Below, in pieces: positions 24,214 to 34,500 of a DNA stretch of 64,000 nt. Numbering within the stretch: the stretch's first letter is position 1; each line of letters opens with the position of its first letter. The notes beneath the pieces were generated by a model. The model was not told the DNA's origin. It worked only from the letters and a program-made list of their open reading frames with translations, and did not search any database. The translations under genes were made by a program, and so were the position numbers. Origin of the DNA: Prevotella sp. (GTDB lineage Bacteria > Bacteroidota > Bacteroidia > Bacteroidales > Bacteroidaceae); contig JAFPZD010000072.1 of NCBI GenBank assembly GCA_017417465.1, positions 1-64,000 on the forward strand, given 5' to 3'.

Positions 24214-25899
24214 TCACTCCCGCTGGCAGACGATGAAGCCATCGCCGCTGTGGCTACGGCCGCGCGTTACGCCGAGGCGCGTCATGTAGCGCCCGAACTG
24301 GTTAGCCGTCACGCCCTCCATCGTCTTTGGCGAGCGTTCTGACAGCACCTTCATCAGTTCGCGGCACTCCACGAACGTCCCTTCCTCTTTGTCATGCGGC
24401 ACCGCAAAGTTGTTGAGGAACAGCCGCTCGACGGCATTCTCGACATAGTAGCGGCGGTTCTGGCGTTCCATCTCCGCCTCCTCGTCCTTTGTGAAGTAGT
24501 GGGGCAGGTGCTGGCGCTCCACCTCGTCTATCAGCTGCGCGTAGAGCTGCACATGGTCGATGCCGTCGACGGGAATCAGACCGTCGGGCTCCAGAATGAG
24601 GAAACGGCGCGAGCCCGTGCGGTCGGTCAGCAGCTGGCGCGAGTTGCTCGTGCCCACAAACGAGGCGATGCGTGGCAACTGGTTGAAGTTCTTCTTGTAG
24701 GCACCGATGAACGAGGGCTTCAGCGTCTGCATCATCGACTTCAGCTCAGGCATCTTCTTGTGCGGCAGCTTGTCGAACTCGTCGATGCTCACCATTGCGT
24801 ACTCCACCATCTTGCGATGGGCGTTGCCCTTCGACGACAATGAGAAGTCGTCGGTGTAGTAGTCGGCTATCTCAGGCGGCATCAGCGCATGGAGGAACGT
24901 GCTCTTGTGCAGGCCTTGGCGCTCGCTTACCAGCAGCAGCATCACGGCGTTGGCATGCTCGCTGTCGCTACCCAACCACTGCACCACCACGGCGCGGAGC
25001 CACTTACGCATCATCCGCTCGCAGTAGTCACTGGCATTGATGCGGCGGGCCAGCTCACCCACATAATCTGTCACGCCGTCCCACTGTCCGCGCACGCTGT
25101 CAAGATAAGTGCGGATGGGGTGGTAGTCAACGGCCAGGCCGCTCTCCACGCGCTGCTTCACGAAGCTCGACAGGCAGAAGATCTCGCCATCGTCCTGCAC
25201 TGAACAGTTGATGGTGTTCAGCCGCCGCTTGTCCACCATCTGCCACGGTTCTTCCTGGCCGCCACCTCCTTTGTCCACCTTGCGCCGATACTCATAGATG
25301 TCGCGCACCACGTTGTGGCGGAACTCGTAGTTGCCGCTCACGAACGCAGCCATGTCGTGAATGGGGCGCAGCATCGACTGCTGTCGCTCCGCATACCGGT
25401 CGGCGGCACCTTTCTTTGCCACTGCTTGCTGCTTGGCAGCCTCCTTGCTCACAACTTTCGACTCCGCAACGTCATTCGAGGTGGCCTCCTTGCTCATAAC
25501 TTTCAGCTCCGCAGCGGCCTTCGAGGTGGCCTCCTTGCTCATCGACTCCGCAGCGTCATTCGAGGTGGCCTCCAACTTCTCAATTCTCTCGCGAATCTTG
25601 GCGTTTTCGTCCACCATTTGCTGCAGCAGCGCCAGCACTTGTTTCATCTCCGGCTCCGGGTTTGCCACTTCCTTCGCAGCCTCTTCCCTTCTTGCATGGG
25701 GAGACCCCACGGGTGGGCACTCGATACTCGTGGTCCCCACCATCTCTTCTTTAGAACTCGCTGCCACCACCGCTTCCTTTTCAGAACCCGTGGCGTCCAC
25801 CGCTTCTTTTTCAGGACTCGTGGCACCCCCCATCGGTTGATGCCACCATTTCGTCAATAACCGACCATACGCTTTCATCATTTGTGCAATTTTCTTCAT
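24214..25899 (-). CDS. VapE/VirE-type ATPase protein with DUF3874-like C-terminus
   Basis: 561 residues. The N-terminal 170 residues are low-complexity and coiled-coil, with repeated SKEATSNDAAES-type units. The core (about 215-480) has the VapE pattern: DSVRGQWDGV, LVSERQGLHKSTFLHALMP in the P-loop position (His replaces the usual Gly before KST), YAMVSIDEFDKLP as Walker B, and ASFVGTSNSRQLLTDRTGSRRFL as sensor region. The end (VTANQFGRYMTRLGVTRGRS) fits the DUF3874-type winged helix. VapE-like proteins are primase-helicase related and typical of integrated elements. The module is framed by matching hairpins, and 22-bp iteron-like repeats lie upstream. Confidence 0.83.
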   Translation of the reverse strand: MKKIAQMMKAYGRLLTKWWHQPMGGATSPEKEAVDATGSEKEAVVAASSKEEMVGTTSIECPPVGSPHARREEAAKEVANPEPEMKQVLALLQQMVDENAKIRERIEKLEATSNDAAESMSKEATSKAAAELKVMSKEATSNDVAESKVVSKEAAKQQAVAKKGAADRYAERQQSMLRPIHDMAAFVSGNYEFRHNVVRDIYEYRRKVDKGGGGQEEPWQMVDKRRLNTINCSVQDDGEIFCLSSFVKQRVESGLAVDYHPIRTYLDSVRGQWDGVTDYVGELARRINASDYCERMMRKWLRAVVVQWLGSDSEHANAVMLLLVSERQGLHKSTFLHALMPPEIADYYTDDFSLSSKGNAHRKMVEYAMVSIDEFDKLPHKKMPELKSMMQTLKPSFIGAYKKNFNQLPRIASFVGTSNSRQLLTDRTGSRRFLILEPDGLIPVDGIDHVQLYAQLIDEVERQHLPHYFTKDEEAEMERQNRRYYVENAVERLFLNNFAVPHDKEEGTFVECRELMKVLSERSPKTMEGVTANQFGRYMTRLGVTRGRSHSGDGFIVCQRE

Positions 25900-25953
25900 A
25901 GGTGTTAGTTTTTTGAGGATTAATAAATGCTATCTTGTCACACAATCTGCCTG

Positions 25954-25961
25954 CAAAGATA
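25954..25961 (-). promoter_or_regulatory. -7 element of the VapE gene
   Basis: TATCTTTG on the minus strand; leader of about 50 nt. Confidence 0.6.
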
Positions 25962-26088
25962 CACATAAAACATGCCGATTAAAAGCTTTCCGCAGCAATT
26001 CTTTCGCCAAATACGTCAAATAGTTTTACCACGTATTTTCAACCCCTACCCCTCCGTTTCGCTTCTCGCAAACCGCTGGTTTTCTATC

Positions 26089-26176
26089 TTACCACTTAAG
26101 TCGCAAGTTCTTACCACTTAAGTCGCAAGTTCTTACCACTTAAGTCGCAAGTTCTTACCACTTAAGTCGCAAGATA
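26089..26176. repeat. 22-bp direct repeats (iteron-like), four units
   Basis: Units starting TTACCACTTAAGTCGCAAG occur at 26089, 26111, 26133 and 26155 with no gaps. Each contains the palindrome ACTTAAGT. They lie 130-220 bp upstream of the VapE promoter, next to an AT-rich stretch. Confidence 0.9.
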
Positions 26177-26362
26177 GTTTTCCTAAGGATTAAGGATAAA
26201 CAACTCAGGTTTTTCATGCCTTAAATGCCCAATAAAGTACGCATCAGACAATGGCAGCCTGCCGTTATAACAGTTGACAGACAAATGGCAATAACTCAAC
26301 AATCCAGCCCTGTCGGCAGAATGGATCTTGCCGTAGCTGTCGCGTTTCTCTGGGTCCTTATA

Positions 26363-26425
26363 AAAAATGCCCCGCGCCAAACCACCAGATAACCAACAGG
26401 TTATCAATTGGCGCGGGGCATTTTT
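26363..26425. terminator. Hairpin with AAAAAATGCCCCGCG arms (right copy)
   Basis: Arms 26363-26380 and 26408-26425 pair over 18 bp. A nested GATAACC/GGTTATC stem fills the loop. It shares the arm sequence of the hairpin at 24146-24210. No gene is supported between 25900 and 26509. Confidence 0.85.
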
Positions 26426-26509
26426 GTGTTACGTTATTTGCCCTGAGCTTATTTCCAGAGTCTATTGCCGTATAGGCACGATAGATTTTATTTGGCACGC
26501 TCTACCGCT

Positions 26510-29500
26510 TCAGGGCCTGGCTGAAGCGGTATTTCCTCTTGCCATAACGTCTGTAATGGCAACAATGTCACCAATGCCCACCTGACCGTCGCCGTTCACG
26601 TCGGCACGTCCGGCAACATTGCTATCGGTGTTAATACCGGCCATGACGTTCGTGACTGCCACGATGTCGCCAATGCCCACCTGACCGTCGCCGTTAACGT
26701 CAGCTTTTTGAGTGTCTATATCACTCATCAGGATGTCCGTGTACGGAATGATGTCAGCATTAGCCACCTCCCCCGTTTGCTGGTTGATAAGCAGGCAGAT
26801 GATGCTGATGTTCTCAAGCGTCTGGATGTTGTCAGGCAGCGTGAGGTTGTAAGTGTAGTGGTAGTCCGTCATTCCTTTCGGCTTCAAGGGAACGGTGCCC
26901 TCGGTGCCGTTGATGTCGCTAATACTGCGTGCTACATGATCGTGGAGTATTAACGCGGGATCTGACATGTTCTCAAAACCTCCCATTTTGCTTCCGCCGG
27001 CATATAAGTTCCTTTGGTTGTAGGGACCGACTTTGTCTTCTGTTACTACGTAGGCTATACGGAAGTCATCGGTCATGTCATAGCCAAATCGGGATGTGGT
27101 GGAAATGCTGACACTATTTTTACTGGGCGAGAACCTAGCTCTGTTGATAGTGACATTGGCTATTGCCGAAAGAAATTCTTTCTGATAACAATTCTCCAAC
27201 TCATCTGCATTAGGGTCAATATAGAATTTGCGGTCTACTGTGCATGCGGGGAATCCACCAAAGCGATTGCAGAATTCCACGTAGGAGGGTGCGGCCATTT
27301 CTTCGTCATGGATGGCAATTGCGATGAAGTTGTCGGGATGGTTCTGAATCATGGTTCTAATGCCAACAATACCACGTGGGCAAAAACCACACCACGTGCC
27401 AGTTCCCTCTTCTACTACTACGCGGCGTGTATAACTCTCGCCTGACACATCGACAGTAAATGTCTCATGGCTGTCAGCATCAAGCCCATCCTTGATGTTG
27501 TTTACAAGATCGGCCCATATTTCAACCGTGTGAAGACCACTGCTCAAGTTTGGCAACTCTATACTGAAGTCGTAGGGCTGTTTTGCTAATAGTGCCTCAT
27601 CACTGTGCCAGACTCTTTTCTCTCCCCCGTCGATAGTGTATGCCAGATCGTAACCATTGGCAATTCCGACTAAGATGCTCTCAACTTGTCCTTTAATGTT
27701 GTATTTATTGTTACCGACATTCAAAAGTTCGGCACTGTTGAAACGCAAATTGGCAGGAATGTGGCCTCCTTCTATTGTGAAGCCTAAAGCGAGGTTGCCT
27801 TCTGACCAAGGTTGCCAATTATTACCGTCTGCCGACCAATTGAACCATAGTCTGCCCTTTGGATCACCTATCGAATAAGAGATACCTGCACTGGTGCTAT
27901 GTCCGAATCCAATGAATATATCCTCATCGCCAGTAATTGTATAAGGTTCCTCCAGCATGACTTTGGCCCATCCGTCGAACGAAGGTGTTAAAACCCGTGT
28001 CTCAGAGATGTGCTCACCGCCAGGCTTTTTTGCCACGAAAGCATACATTTCTGACTCGTCCCAAGGATGCGTACAAGCATGGACTCCCGTGATTCTACAT
28101 CCTTTATAGGCTGCAGCTTCTTCCTTTGTCAACACGAGGCCCACCTCCAGACGGGGAGCGTTCATCCCTACATCCATTTTGTTGAATCCCTGTGTATAGT
28201 CCCAGTCGATAACCGATGGCAGAGGCTGGTCGTCGACGATATTCAGATTGCGCTTGTTCTCGTGGAGAATATCTTGGTAGGCTTTAGTCATGCCCTTCGG
28301 GACATGTACGGTGCAAGTAGAGGAAACTGTATTTAAGAATTCCTCTGAAGAGAGGACTCTGTCGGGGTAGTAGCCTCGTAAGTAAACATCTTTTATATTG
28401 GAGCAATCGCGGAGGATAGAACCTGATATCAGAGTGGCATGAGCCAAGATGGAGAGCGACTCCAAATTTATGCAGCCTCCAAAAGAGATGTCGTCAACAA
28501 TAGTAACCGAAGGAGGAAGGACAATGCGTCTGACAGAAGTCTGATTCTCCATGGCCCTTGCAGATATCGTTGTCAGCAAAGGCGGAAAGTCGGAAGCTTC
28601 AAAGGTGGTCTTTATTCCTGGCACATCGAAAAGCATCGTTTGGGCTTTGTTGAAAAGCATCCCGTTGTATGAACTGTAATAACCATTCTCACTACTGACG
28701 GTAATGGCCTCCAGCTTAGGACATCCGGCAAAGGTAGAATTTCCCCATTCATGCATTGAACGCACGCCACTGCCAATGAAAGCCCTCACAAGGTGCTCGT
28801 TGTCGTTGAATGCGCACGGATGGATGTATTCCACGCTGTTAGGAATGTCTATCGCGGTCAGTCCTGTGTTGCGGAAGGCATTGCTTCCAATTTCGTATAA
28901 GCCCTCGTTTAGAGTGACAGATTTTAAGGATGTGGCATCGTGGAAAACATCATCTTGGATGCTCTTTACAAGCAGGCCATTGCAGGTGGACGGGATGGTT
29001 ATGCTGGCAGGCAAGGAACCTTGGTAGGCGGTGATGGTATAAGTGCGCTCATTCTCATTAAGATTGTATACGAGTCCCTGGTCATCGGTGTAAATCATGG
29101 GCGGATAGAAAGTGATGTTTCGGAACTTGTTCCAGCCAGCGGTATTCTTGTAGGCGTCTACTGCCTCGTATGGTACGAGAAGCTTGGCCGACTCATAGGC
29201 CACCTGTTCGAAGGCATCGGCATCCAAGCGAATGGGCTCGGCGAATGTCACCGTCACACTTTTAATGTCAGTAACCCCAGCGAGGGCTTTGCTGGTGACA
29301 GCCACCACCTCGCAACCGTGAGTGCGCTGCGGAATGACGATGGAGTCGCGCACCGTGTCGGCATGGCCATCAATGACGGCAGTATTCGCCTCATGGTCCA
29401 GAGTGTAGTGTAAACCTTGAGCGTCGGTGAACTCTGGGACATGCGCTTCATTGTCTGCAACATTGATGACAGCTTCTACTTGGTCGTCATTAAGCAGTTC

Positions 29501-30217
29501 AAAAGAGTAGTATGCCCAGTAGAAACCGCCATGGAAATATTCCGATCTGCAGTTGTTGAAGAAGTTGAAAATATTGTTCCCGCCGCCCCAGTTCACTCCG
29601 TTGTATCGTAGTGTCTCGCCTGTTGTCAGATTGTCAATCTGAATATAGTTTTCCTTGCCGTTCGCACGTGCAGCAAGCACCTGCTCGTCTTCGGTGGCAA
29701 TAGTCAGCGAACGCTCTTCGGAATATGCATCAGCGGTATGCAGATACAGATGGCTAACCCCTGACATGCCATTATTATCAATGCGGAACATGTAGTTGTA
29801 GCCACCACCTCGGTTGCTGATGAAGTCGCACGAGTAAAGATCGAGCATCGGCTTCACCTTGGCAATGATTGTCATGCAGTCTTGACCTTGGCGAAAGAAG
29901 TAGTTGCCCGACTCCGTTGACCACTGAGGCCATTTGGTGATGTAGCCCTCACAGTTGCCGCGGATGGAGAGCATCTCGCCGTCAAACTCGGGAAACTCGC
30001 CAGTTAGTTGCAGGTTATAGCCAGCCAGCCTGGCGTCAGGATGATTCGTAATAGAATGTGTCGCTTCATCATAGTTGGAAGCATTGAAAAAGAATTCAAA
30101 CGGAAGATTAGGCAACTTCGCTGTCTGATGAGAGGAAGTCACTCCGGCAGCGTGTATTGTCATTGGTAACATTGAAGACATCATTGCCAATAACGAAAGA
30201 ATAAGTGCTTGTTTCAT
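26510..30217 (-). CDS. Secreted LRR / thioredoxin-like (Omp28-type) protein with dockerin pair
   Basis: 1235 residues. Signal peptide MKQALILSLLAMMSSMLPMT plus IHAA. An N-terminal lectin-like beta region (25-265) is followed by BspA-type LRR_5 repeats (about 270-640), a beta-sandwich (650-900), then EEGTGTWCGFCPRGIVGI near 940, a CxxC thioredoxin-fold segment as in Omp28-type proteins. Two dockerin repeats follow (about 1172-1226); the last is altered (VMARGNTASARP replaces VMAG). CxxC suggests thiol redox or structural activity outside the cell. Transcribed divergently from the beta-helix operon at 30536; its promoter carries a response-regulator-type palindrome at the standard distance. Confidence 0.82.
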   Translation of the reverse strand: MKQALILSLLAMMSSMLPMTIHAAGVTSSHQTAKLPNLPFEFFFNASNYDEATHSITNHPDARLAGYNLQLTGEFPEFDGEMLSIRGNCEGYITKWPQWSTESGNYFFRQGQDCMTIIAKVKPMLDLYSCDFISNRGGGYNYMFRIDNNGMSGVSHLYLHTADAYSEERSLTIATEDEQVLAARANGKENYIQIDNLTTGETLRYNGVNWGGGNNIFNFFNNCRSEYFHGGFYWAYYSFELLNDDQVEAVINVADNEAHVPEFTDAQGLHYTLDHEANTAVIDGHADTVRDSIVIPQRTHGCEVVAVTSKALAGVTDIKSVTVTFAEPIRLDADAFEQVAYESAKLLVPYEAVDAYKNTAGWNKFRNITFYPPMIYTDDQGLVYNLNENERTYTITAYQGSLPASITIPSTCNGLLVKSIQDDVFHDATSLKSVTLNEGLYEIGSNAFRNTGLTAIDIPNSVEYIHPCAFNDNEHLVRAFIGSGVRSMHEWGNSTFAGCPKLEAITVSSENGYYSSYNGMLFNKAQTMLFDVPGIKTTFEASDFPPLLTTISARAMENQTSVRRIVLPPSVTIVDDISFGGCINLESLSILAHATLISGSILRDCSNIKDVYLRGYYPDRVLSSEEFLNTVSSTCTVHVPKGMTKAYQDILHENKRNLNIVDDQPLPSVIDWDYTQGFNKMDVGMNAPRLEVGLVLTKEEAAAYKGCRITGVHACTHPWDESEMYAFVAKKPGGEHISETRVLTPSFDGWAKVMLEEPYTITGDEDIFIGFGHSTSAGISYSIGDPKGRLWFNWSADGNNWQPWSEGNLALGFTIEGGHIPANLRFNSAELLNVGNNKYNIKGQVESILVGIANGYDLAYTIDGGEKRVWHSDEALLAKQPYDFSIELPNLSSGLHTVEIWADLVNNIKDGLDADSHETFTVDVSGESYTRRVVVEEGTGTWCGFCPRGIVGIRTMIQNHPDNFIAIAIHDEEMAAPSYVEFCNRFGGFPACTVDRKFYIDPNADELENCYQKEFLSAIANVTINRARFSPSKNSVSISTTSRFGYDMTDDFRIAYVVTEDKVGPYNQRNLYAGGSKMGGFENMSDPALILHDHVARSISDINGTEGTVPLKPKGMTDYHYTYNLTLPDNIQTLENISIICLLINQQTGEVANADIIPYTDILMSDIDTQKADVNGDGQVGIGDIVAVTNVMAGINTDSNVAGRADVNGDGQVGIGDIVAITDVMARGNTASARP

Positions 30218-30249
30218 AATAGCTTGATCGTTGTTTTTTTATTTGGGCA

Positions 30250-30257
30250 CAAAGATA
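30250..30257 (-). promoter_or_regulatory. -7 element of the LRR-thioredoxin-dockerin gene
   Basis: TATCTTTG on the minus strand; leader of about 28-30 nt. Confidence 0.65.
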
Positions 30258-30317
30258 ACAAAAAAATGTTTTTAACGTCTGCTTTTGTTTTAAAAATAGC
30301 AAACATTAACGCGCATT

Positions 30318-30333
30318 TCACCTAAACAGGTGT
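30318..30333 (-). promoter_or_regulatory. Putative response-regulator operator, site 3
   Basis: Plus strand TCACCTAAACAGGTGT. Its centre lies 68.5 bp upstream of the minus-strand -7 box at 30257. Confidence 0.7.
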
Positions 30334-30364
30334 ATGTATTTCTACTCAAGATGAAAAAATGTTA

Positions 30365-30380
30365 TCACCAACCAAGGTGA
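30365..30380 (+). promoter_or_regulatory. Putative response-regulator operator, site 4
   Basis: TCACCAACCAAGGTGA. Its centre lies 67.5 bp upstream of the plus-strand -7 box at 30440 and 47 bp from site 3. Confidence 0.65.
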
Positions 30381-30439
30381 AAAATGCACCAACAAGAAAA
30401 AAAACAGCTAAAAAAGGCTAGAATTCATTTGTTTTTTCG

Positions 30440-30447
30440 TATCTTTG
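30440..30447 (+). promoter_or_regulatory. -7 element of the second beta-helix operon
   Basis: TATCTTTG; leader of about 85 nt to 30536. Confidence 0.65.
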
Positions 30448-30535
30448 CAGATTGAAGGCATGATGCCATGCACATGGTATCCCCTTTTGATAACACTAAC
30501 CGAACAATAACAAACAAAATAAAAACGAAACAGCA

Positions 30536-31579
30536 ATGAAGACAAACAAGAAAATCGTGGTTGCCCTTGCAACCCTTCTGCTCGCCGGAGCAGCAAACAC
30601 CGTGAGTGCCAAGTCGTGGCGAATTCATAACCTGTCGGCTTTTGCGCCTAACTTCACCAGCATCAACGAGGCGATGGAGAGTGAGCAGGTGCAGGACGGT
30701 GATACCATCTACCTGGACCCAGGCTGCATCTTGACCTCGGAGCAGCGCGTCACGAAACGGGTGACCGTGATTGGCCCGGGGTACTTTATGAAGGAACGCA
30801 CGTATGGCATTGCATTCATTAATCATTATCTTTATATGCAAGCCGAGGGTAGCAAAGTGGAAGGTGTCCGTATTGACCATTTGGTCATTGCCGCTAACCT
30901 GGTCACGGTGGAGCGTTGTCGTATCAATAACCAAATCTACGCCAGTGGCAACAATGCCCAGATGGCCACTATCAGACAGTGCTATTTGATGAACAGCTAC
31001 GGTTATATTCACATTAGCGGTCATGGAACGAATGACGTCCGCAGTGCCCTCTGGCGCATCGAGAACTGTCTGTTGGACGGATACAATGACCATTCAATAA
31101 GAGACTTGTATCAAGCCACCATCGTCAACAATTATATTCGTAACACTCAAAATGGGGGGCTTCTGATTTTCGAAAGGCTTGCCGACTGCGTCATCACCGA
31201 CAACATCATTGTTAAGACAAACGAGAACCAGAAGAACAACATTTTCGGTTCGCTCTCTACCTGCTCAGTACAGAACAACATCCTCTCGTGTGACGAGGGA
31301 ACTTACCCAGACTACCCCTACAATGTCTGCATGGGTAGCAGCGACATGTCGTCGGTGTTCACACTGGAAAGCGATGACGTGTTCAGTCTTGTTGCTGACA
31401 GTCCTGCTGCAGGCAATGGCAGCGACGGCACTGACATCGGTCCTACCGGTGGTCTGTATCCCTACGTGGCCAATGGCCGTCCTTACGGTCTGCCTTGGTA
31501 TCCACAGACTATGGTGGCAACAGCACCAAATGACGGCAAGGTGAATGTGAAACTCCAAATCAAAGCACAAGATGAGTAA
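30536..31579 (+). CDS. Secreted right-handed beta-helix protein, paralogue of the gene at 19681
   Basis: 347 residues. Signal peptide with VVALATLLLAGAANTVSAKS. It shares with the gene at 19681 the entry motif (FTSINEAMESEQVQDGDTIYL), VTVIGPGYFM, AEGSKVEGVRIDHLVI and repeated N-turn strands (LVTVERCRINNQIYASGNNA), and the C-terminal VNVKLQIK. This supports duplication of the operon's first gene. No catalytic motif or dockerin is visible. The stop overlaps the next start by eight bases. Confidence 0.75.
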   Translation: MKTNKKIVVALATLLLAGAANTVSAKSWRIHNLSAFAPNFTSINEAMESEQVQDGDTIYLDPGCILTSEQRVTKRVTVIGPGYFMKERTYGIAFINHYLYMQAEGSKVEGVRIDHLVIAANLVTVERCRINNQIYASGNNAQMATIRQCYLMNSYGYIHISGHGTNDVRSALWRIENCLLDGYNDHSIRDLYQATIVNNYIRNTQNGGLLIFERLADCVITDNIIVKTNENQKNNIFGSLSTCSVQNNILSCDEGTYPDYPYNVCMGSSDMSSVFTLESDDVFSLVADSPAAGNGSDGTDIGPTGGLYPYVANGRPYGLPWYPQTMVATAPNDGKVNVKLQIKAQDE

Positions 31580-34500
31580 GTTCTTTCGTCAGCATGCAGC
31601 CTTGATGGCTCTGGCGCTGACGATGGGGTGGCTACAGACGGCGGCGCAGACAGCATCACCGCCGGTGGTCAGCGACGCAGAATACTTCTGGGATGCCGAC
31701 CCGGGCTTTGGTCAGGGCCGCCCCATCGCCATCACGCCTGGCAAGAACGTCAACCTGCAGAACCTTCAGATTCCCGCCACGGGACTTGCTGCCGGTGAGC
31801 ATGTGCTTGGCCTGAGAGCCCGCACATCGCTGGGCTGGGGCGCCACCATCACGCAGCGCGTCAACGTTGCCGACGCCTCTATCCATAGCGGTGAGCAGCG
31901 CGTAGAGGCCGTGGAGTATTTCTGGGACACGGACCCGGGCTTCGGACGGGGTCAGTCAGTAGCCATCACGCCCGGCAAGGACGTCGATTTGCAGAGCCTT
32001 CAGATTCCCGCCACGGGACTTGCTGCCGGTGAGCACATCCTCGGTGTTCGAGCCCGCACATCGCTGGGCTGGGGACCTACCATGACGCAGCGCGTCAGCG
32101 TGGCCGATGCCTCACTGCACGACAGCAGTCGTTTGCAGATTACGGGCATAGAGTACTTCTGGAATGAAGATCCCGGCTATGGTCACGGCACGTTCGTTGC
32201 CGTAGAGCCAGGGCAGTCGGTCAGTCTTGATGACTTGCAGATACCTTCAGCAGAAACTCATGGAGACTCCAAACTCTTCATCCGTGCATTGGGCAATCAG
32301 GGCTGGGGGCCGACTGTGGCCTACGACATCATGGTAGACGCCGAGGGCCACTACACCCTGAATGCCCAGGCAGAAACATCGATAGAGACCCGCAACTACC
32401 AGTCGCTCAGCGAGGCACTGGCCGACTTTGCCGACCGTGGCGTGGGCGATGACATCACCCTCGAGGTGACCACCACAGGTACGGACTATGCTCTCGATGC
32501 TACAACCGAGGAACAGGCAGAGTGTCTGCAGCGCATCACACAGCAGATGAGCGCCAGCAACACGCCGCGCCACCAGAAAACCGTCAGCTTCACGGCAGCC
32601 GAAGGTAGCGGCAACAAGCTGAGCGTCACCACCACAGCCGCTGCCCTGCCAACCGTCGTCGGCTTCTTTGCCCAGACCAAGTTGGAGAACGTGGCGCTGA
32701 CCATCAACGGCACGGCCTATGACTTCAGCGCTGCTGCCGAGCGCACTGCCGAAGTGTGCAGCGAAGAGCAGACCAGCCGCGTCAACCTGTCGCAAATCAG
32801 CAGCAAGGTGAAAGTCTCCTGGCAGGCACAGCCTCACGACGGCACGACGCTCACGGGCTTCACCTCAAATGGCAGCGGCGACCTGCCCGCCATGACTATC
32901 AGTAACAGCGGTACCAGTCTCGACTCGCTGGCCTACCGCGTGACGCTCAGCGACGAACAGTCGATGCCGCTCTGTGAGTACACCTATTATATATATGTAC
33001 ACGCGAAGATGGCCAACCAACAGTTCACTTCGCTGTCGCCAGCCGACGGCAGCAGCCTTGACCCTGTAAAGACGACGCTGACGTGGAACGCCGTTGGCGA
33101 TGCCCTGGGCTACCGCCTCAGCATCAGCACCGACGGTGGCGAGGCACAGCAGATAGAGCTGACTGCTCCGGAATATGAACTGAACGTGGCGAGCGGCCAC
33201 CACTATGCTTGGACTGTCACCGCCATCGGCTTCTGCGACGAGCTGACCAGCCAGGAGCAGACCTTCAGCGGGCGACTGCTGCCCGACCTGGTGGTGAGCA
33301 GTATTGAAACACCCGAAGTGGCTGAGGCCGGCAATACTATACAGGTGAGGGCCACGGTGAAAAACCAGGGTGAAGCCGCTACAACGGAAGGTAAATGGAT
33401 AGACCGCATCTACCGTGTGGTGAACAGTACTGATTTTGCACAGGCAGAGCCTGCGGGTGAGTTGTACCATCGTGGCAACCTGGCTGCAGGCGAAAGCTAT
33501 GAAGTGACGTTTACGATAAACGTGCCAATGGTCGATGCCGGGCAGCTGCGCGTGTTTGTAGAAACTGACCGCGCAGGAAATGTCCTGGAGCTTGACGAAA
33601 CCAACAACCGCACCATGAGCACAACGGCGGCCGAACTGAAGCCGTTCTACGTGGATGCAGCCGATTTGGCAGCGCTGCGCAAGCTGTACAGCGATTTTGG
33701 CGGCACCCAATGGAACGGCACACCGTGGAACGTGACGTCAGAAATCATCAAGGACGGCAACTGGAGCGGTGTGACGTTCAACAGCGACGGACAGGTGACA
33801 GCCATCAACTTGCAGGGTCGCGGACTAACAGGTGAGCTGAGCCAGACAACGGCTCCACAACTGCCCCAGCTTACATCGCTCAATCTGAGTCACAATGCCT
33901 TGGAGGGCGATGCCGCAGCGTTCGTCACAGTGACACCTTCGCTGAAGACGCTCGACCTGTCGTATAACTGTCTGTGTGACCTGTCCGGCGCGCTGCCTTC
34001 CACTCTGACACAAGTGAATGTGGGCTGTCAGAGCATGGACAGAAGTGCTACGTTCAGCGAACTCGGGGCGGCGCTACCCGACAACCTAAGCGGTGTGCTG
34101 CCCAGTATAGCCATGTATGATGCCAGCAAACGTACCTTCGGCTTCGACGGCTACTTCGACATGACCAGTAACAGTGACTTGTGGGGACAGTGTTCGTGGC
34201 GAATGAAGCTAATCAATGGCTCGTTGCAGCAAGAGGCAGATCGTTCCGTGGCATACAGGGAAGACAGCGGGCATGAAGTGAGCATGCGCATCTATAATGG
34301 CAATACGTGGAACGACATGCACCTTACTATAGACTACGCCACTGGCGATGCCAATTTGGACTGCCGTGTCAACGTGGCCGACCTGCAACATACCATTAAC
34401 TATGCTGTCAACGACAGCCACCCGCGCACTTTCTTCAATTACCAAGCTGCCGACCTCAAGGCTGACCGCAGCATCAACGTGCTTGATGTCGTTAGGCTGG

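Noticed and set aside
26089..26176. CRISPR-like repeats
   Set aside because: 22-bp units are directly adjacent without spacers.
26183..26407. 74-codon frame on the minus strand
   Set aside because: Its start lies within the 26363-26425 hairpin and no recognisable domain or promoter is seen; a decayed gene cannot be excluded.
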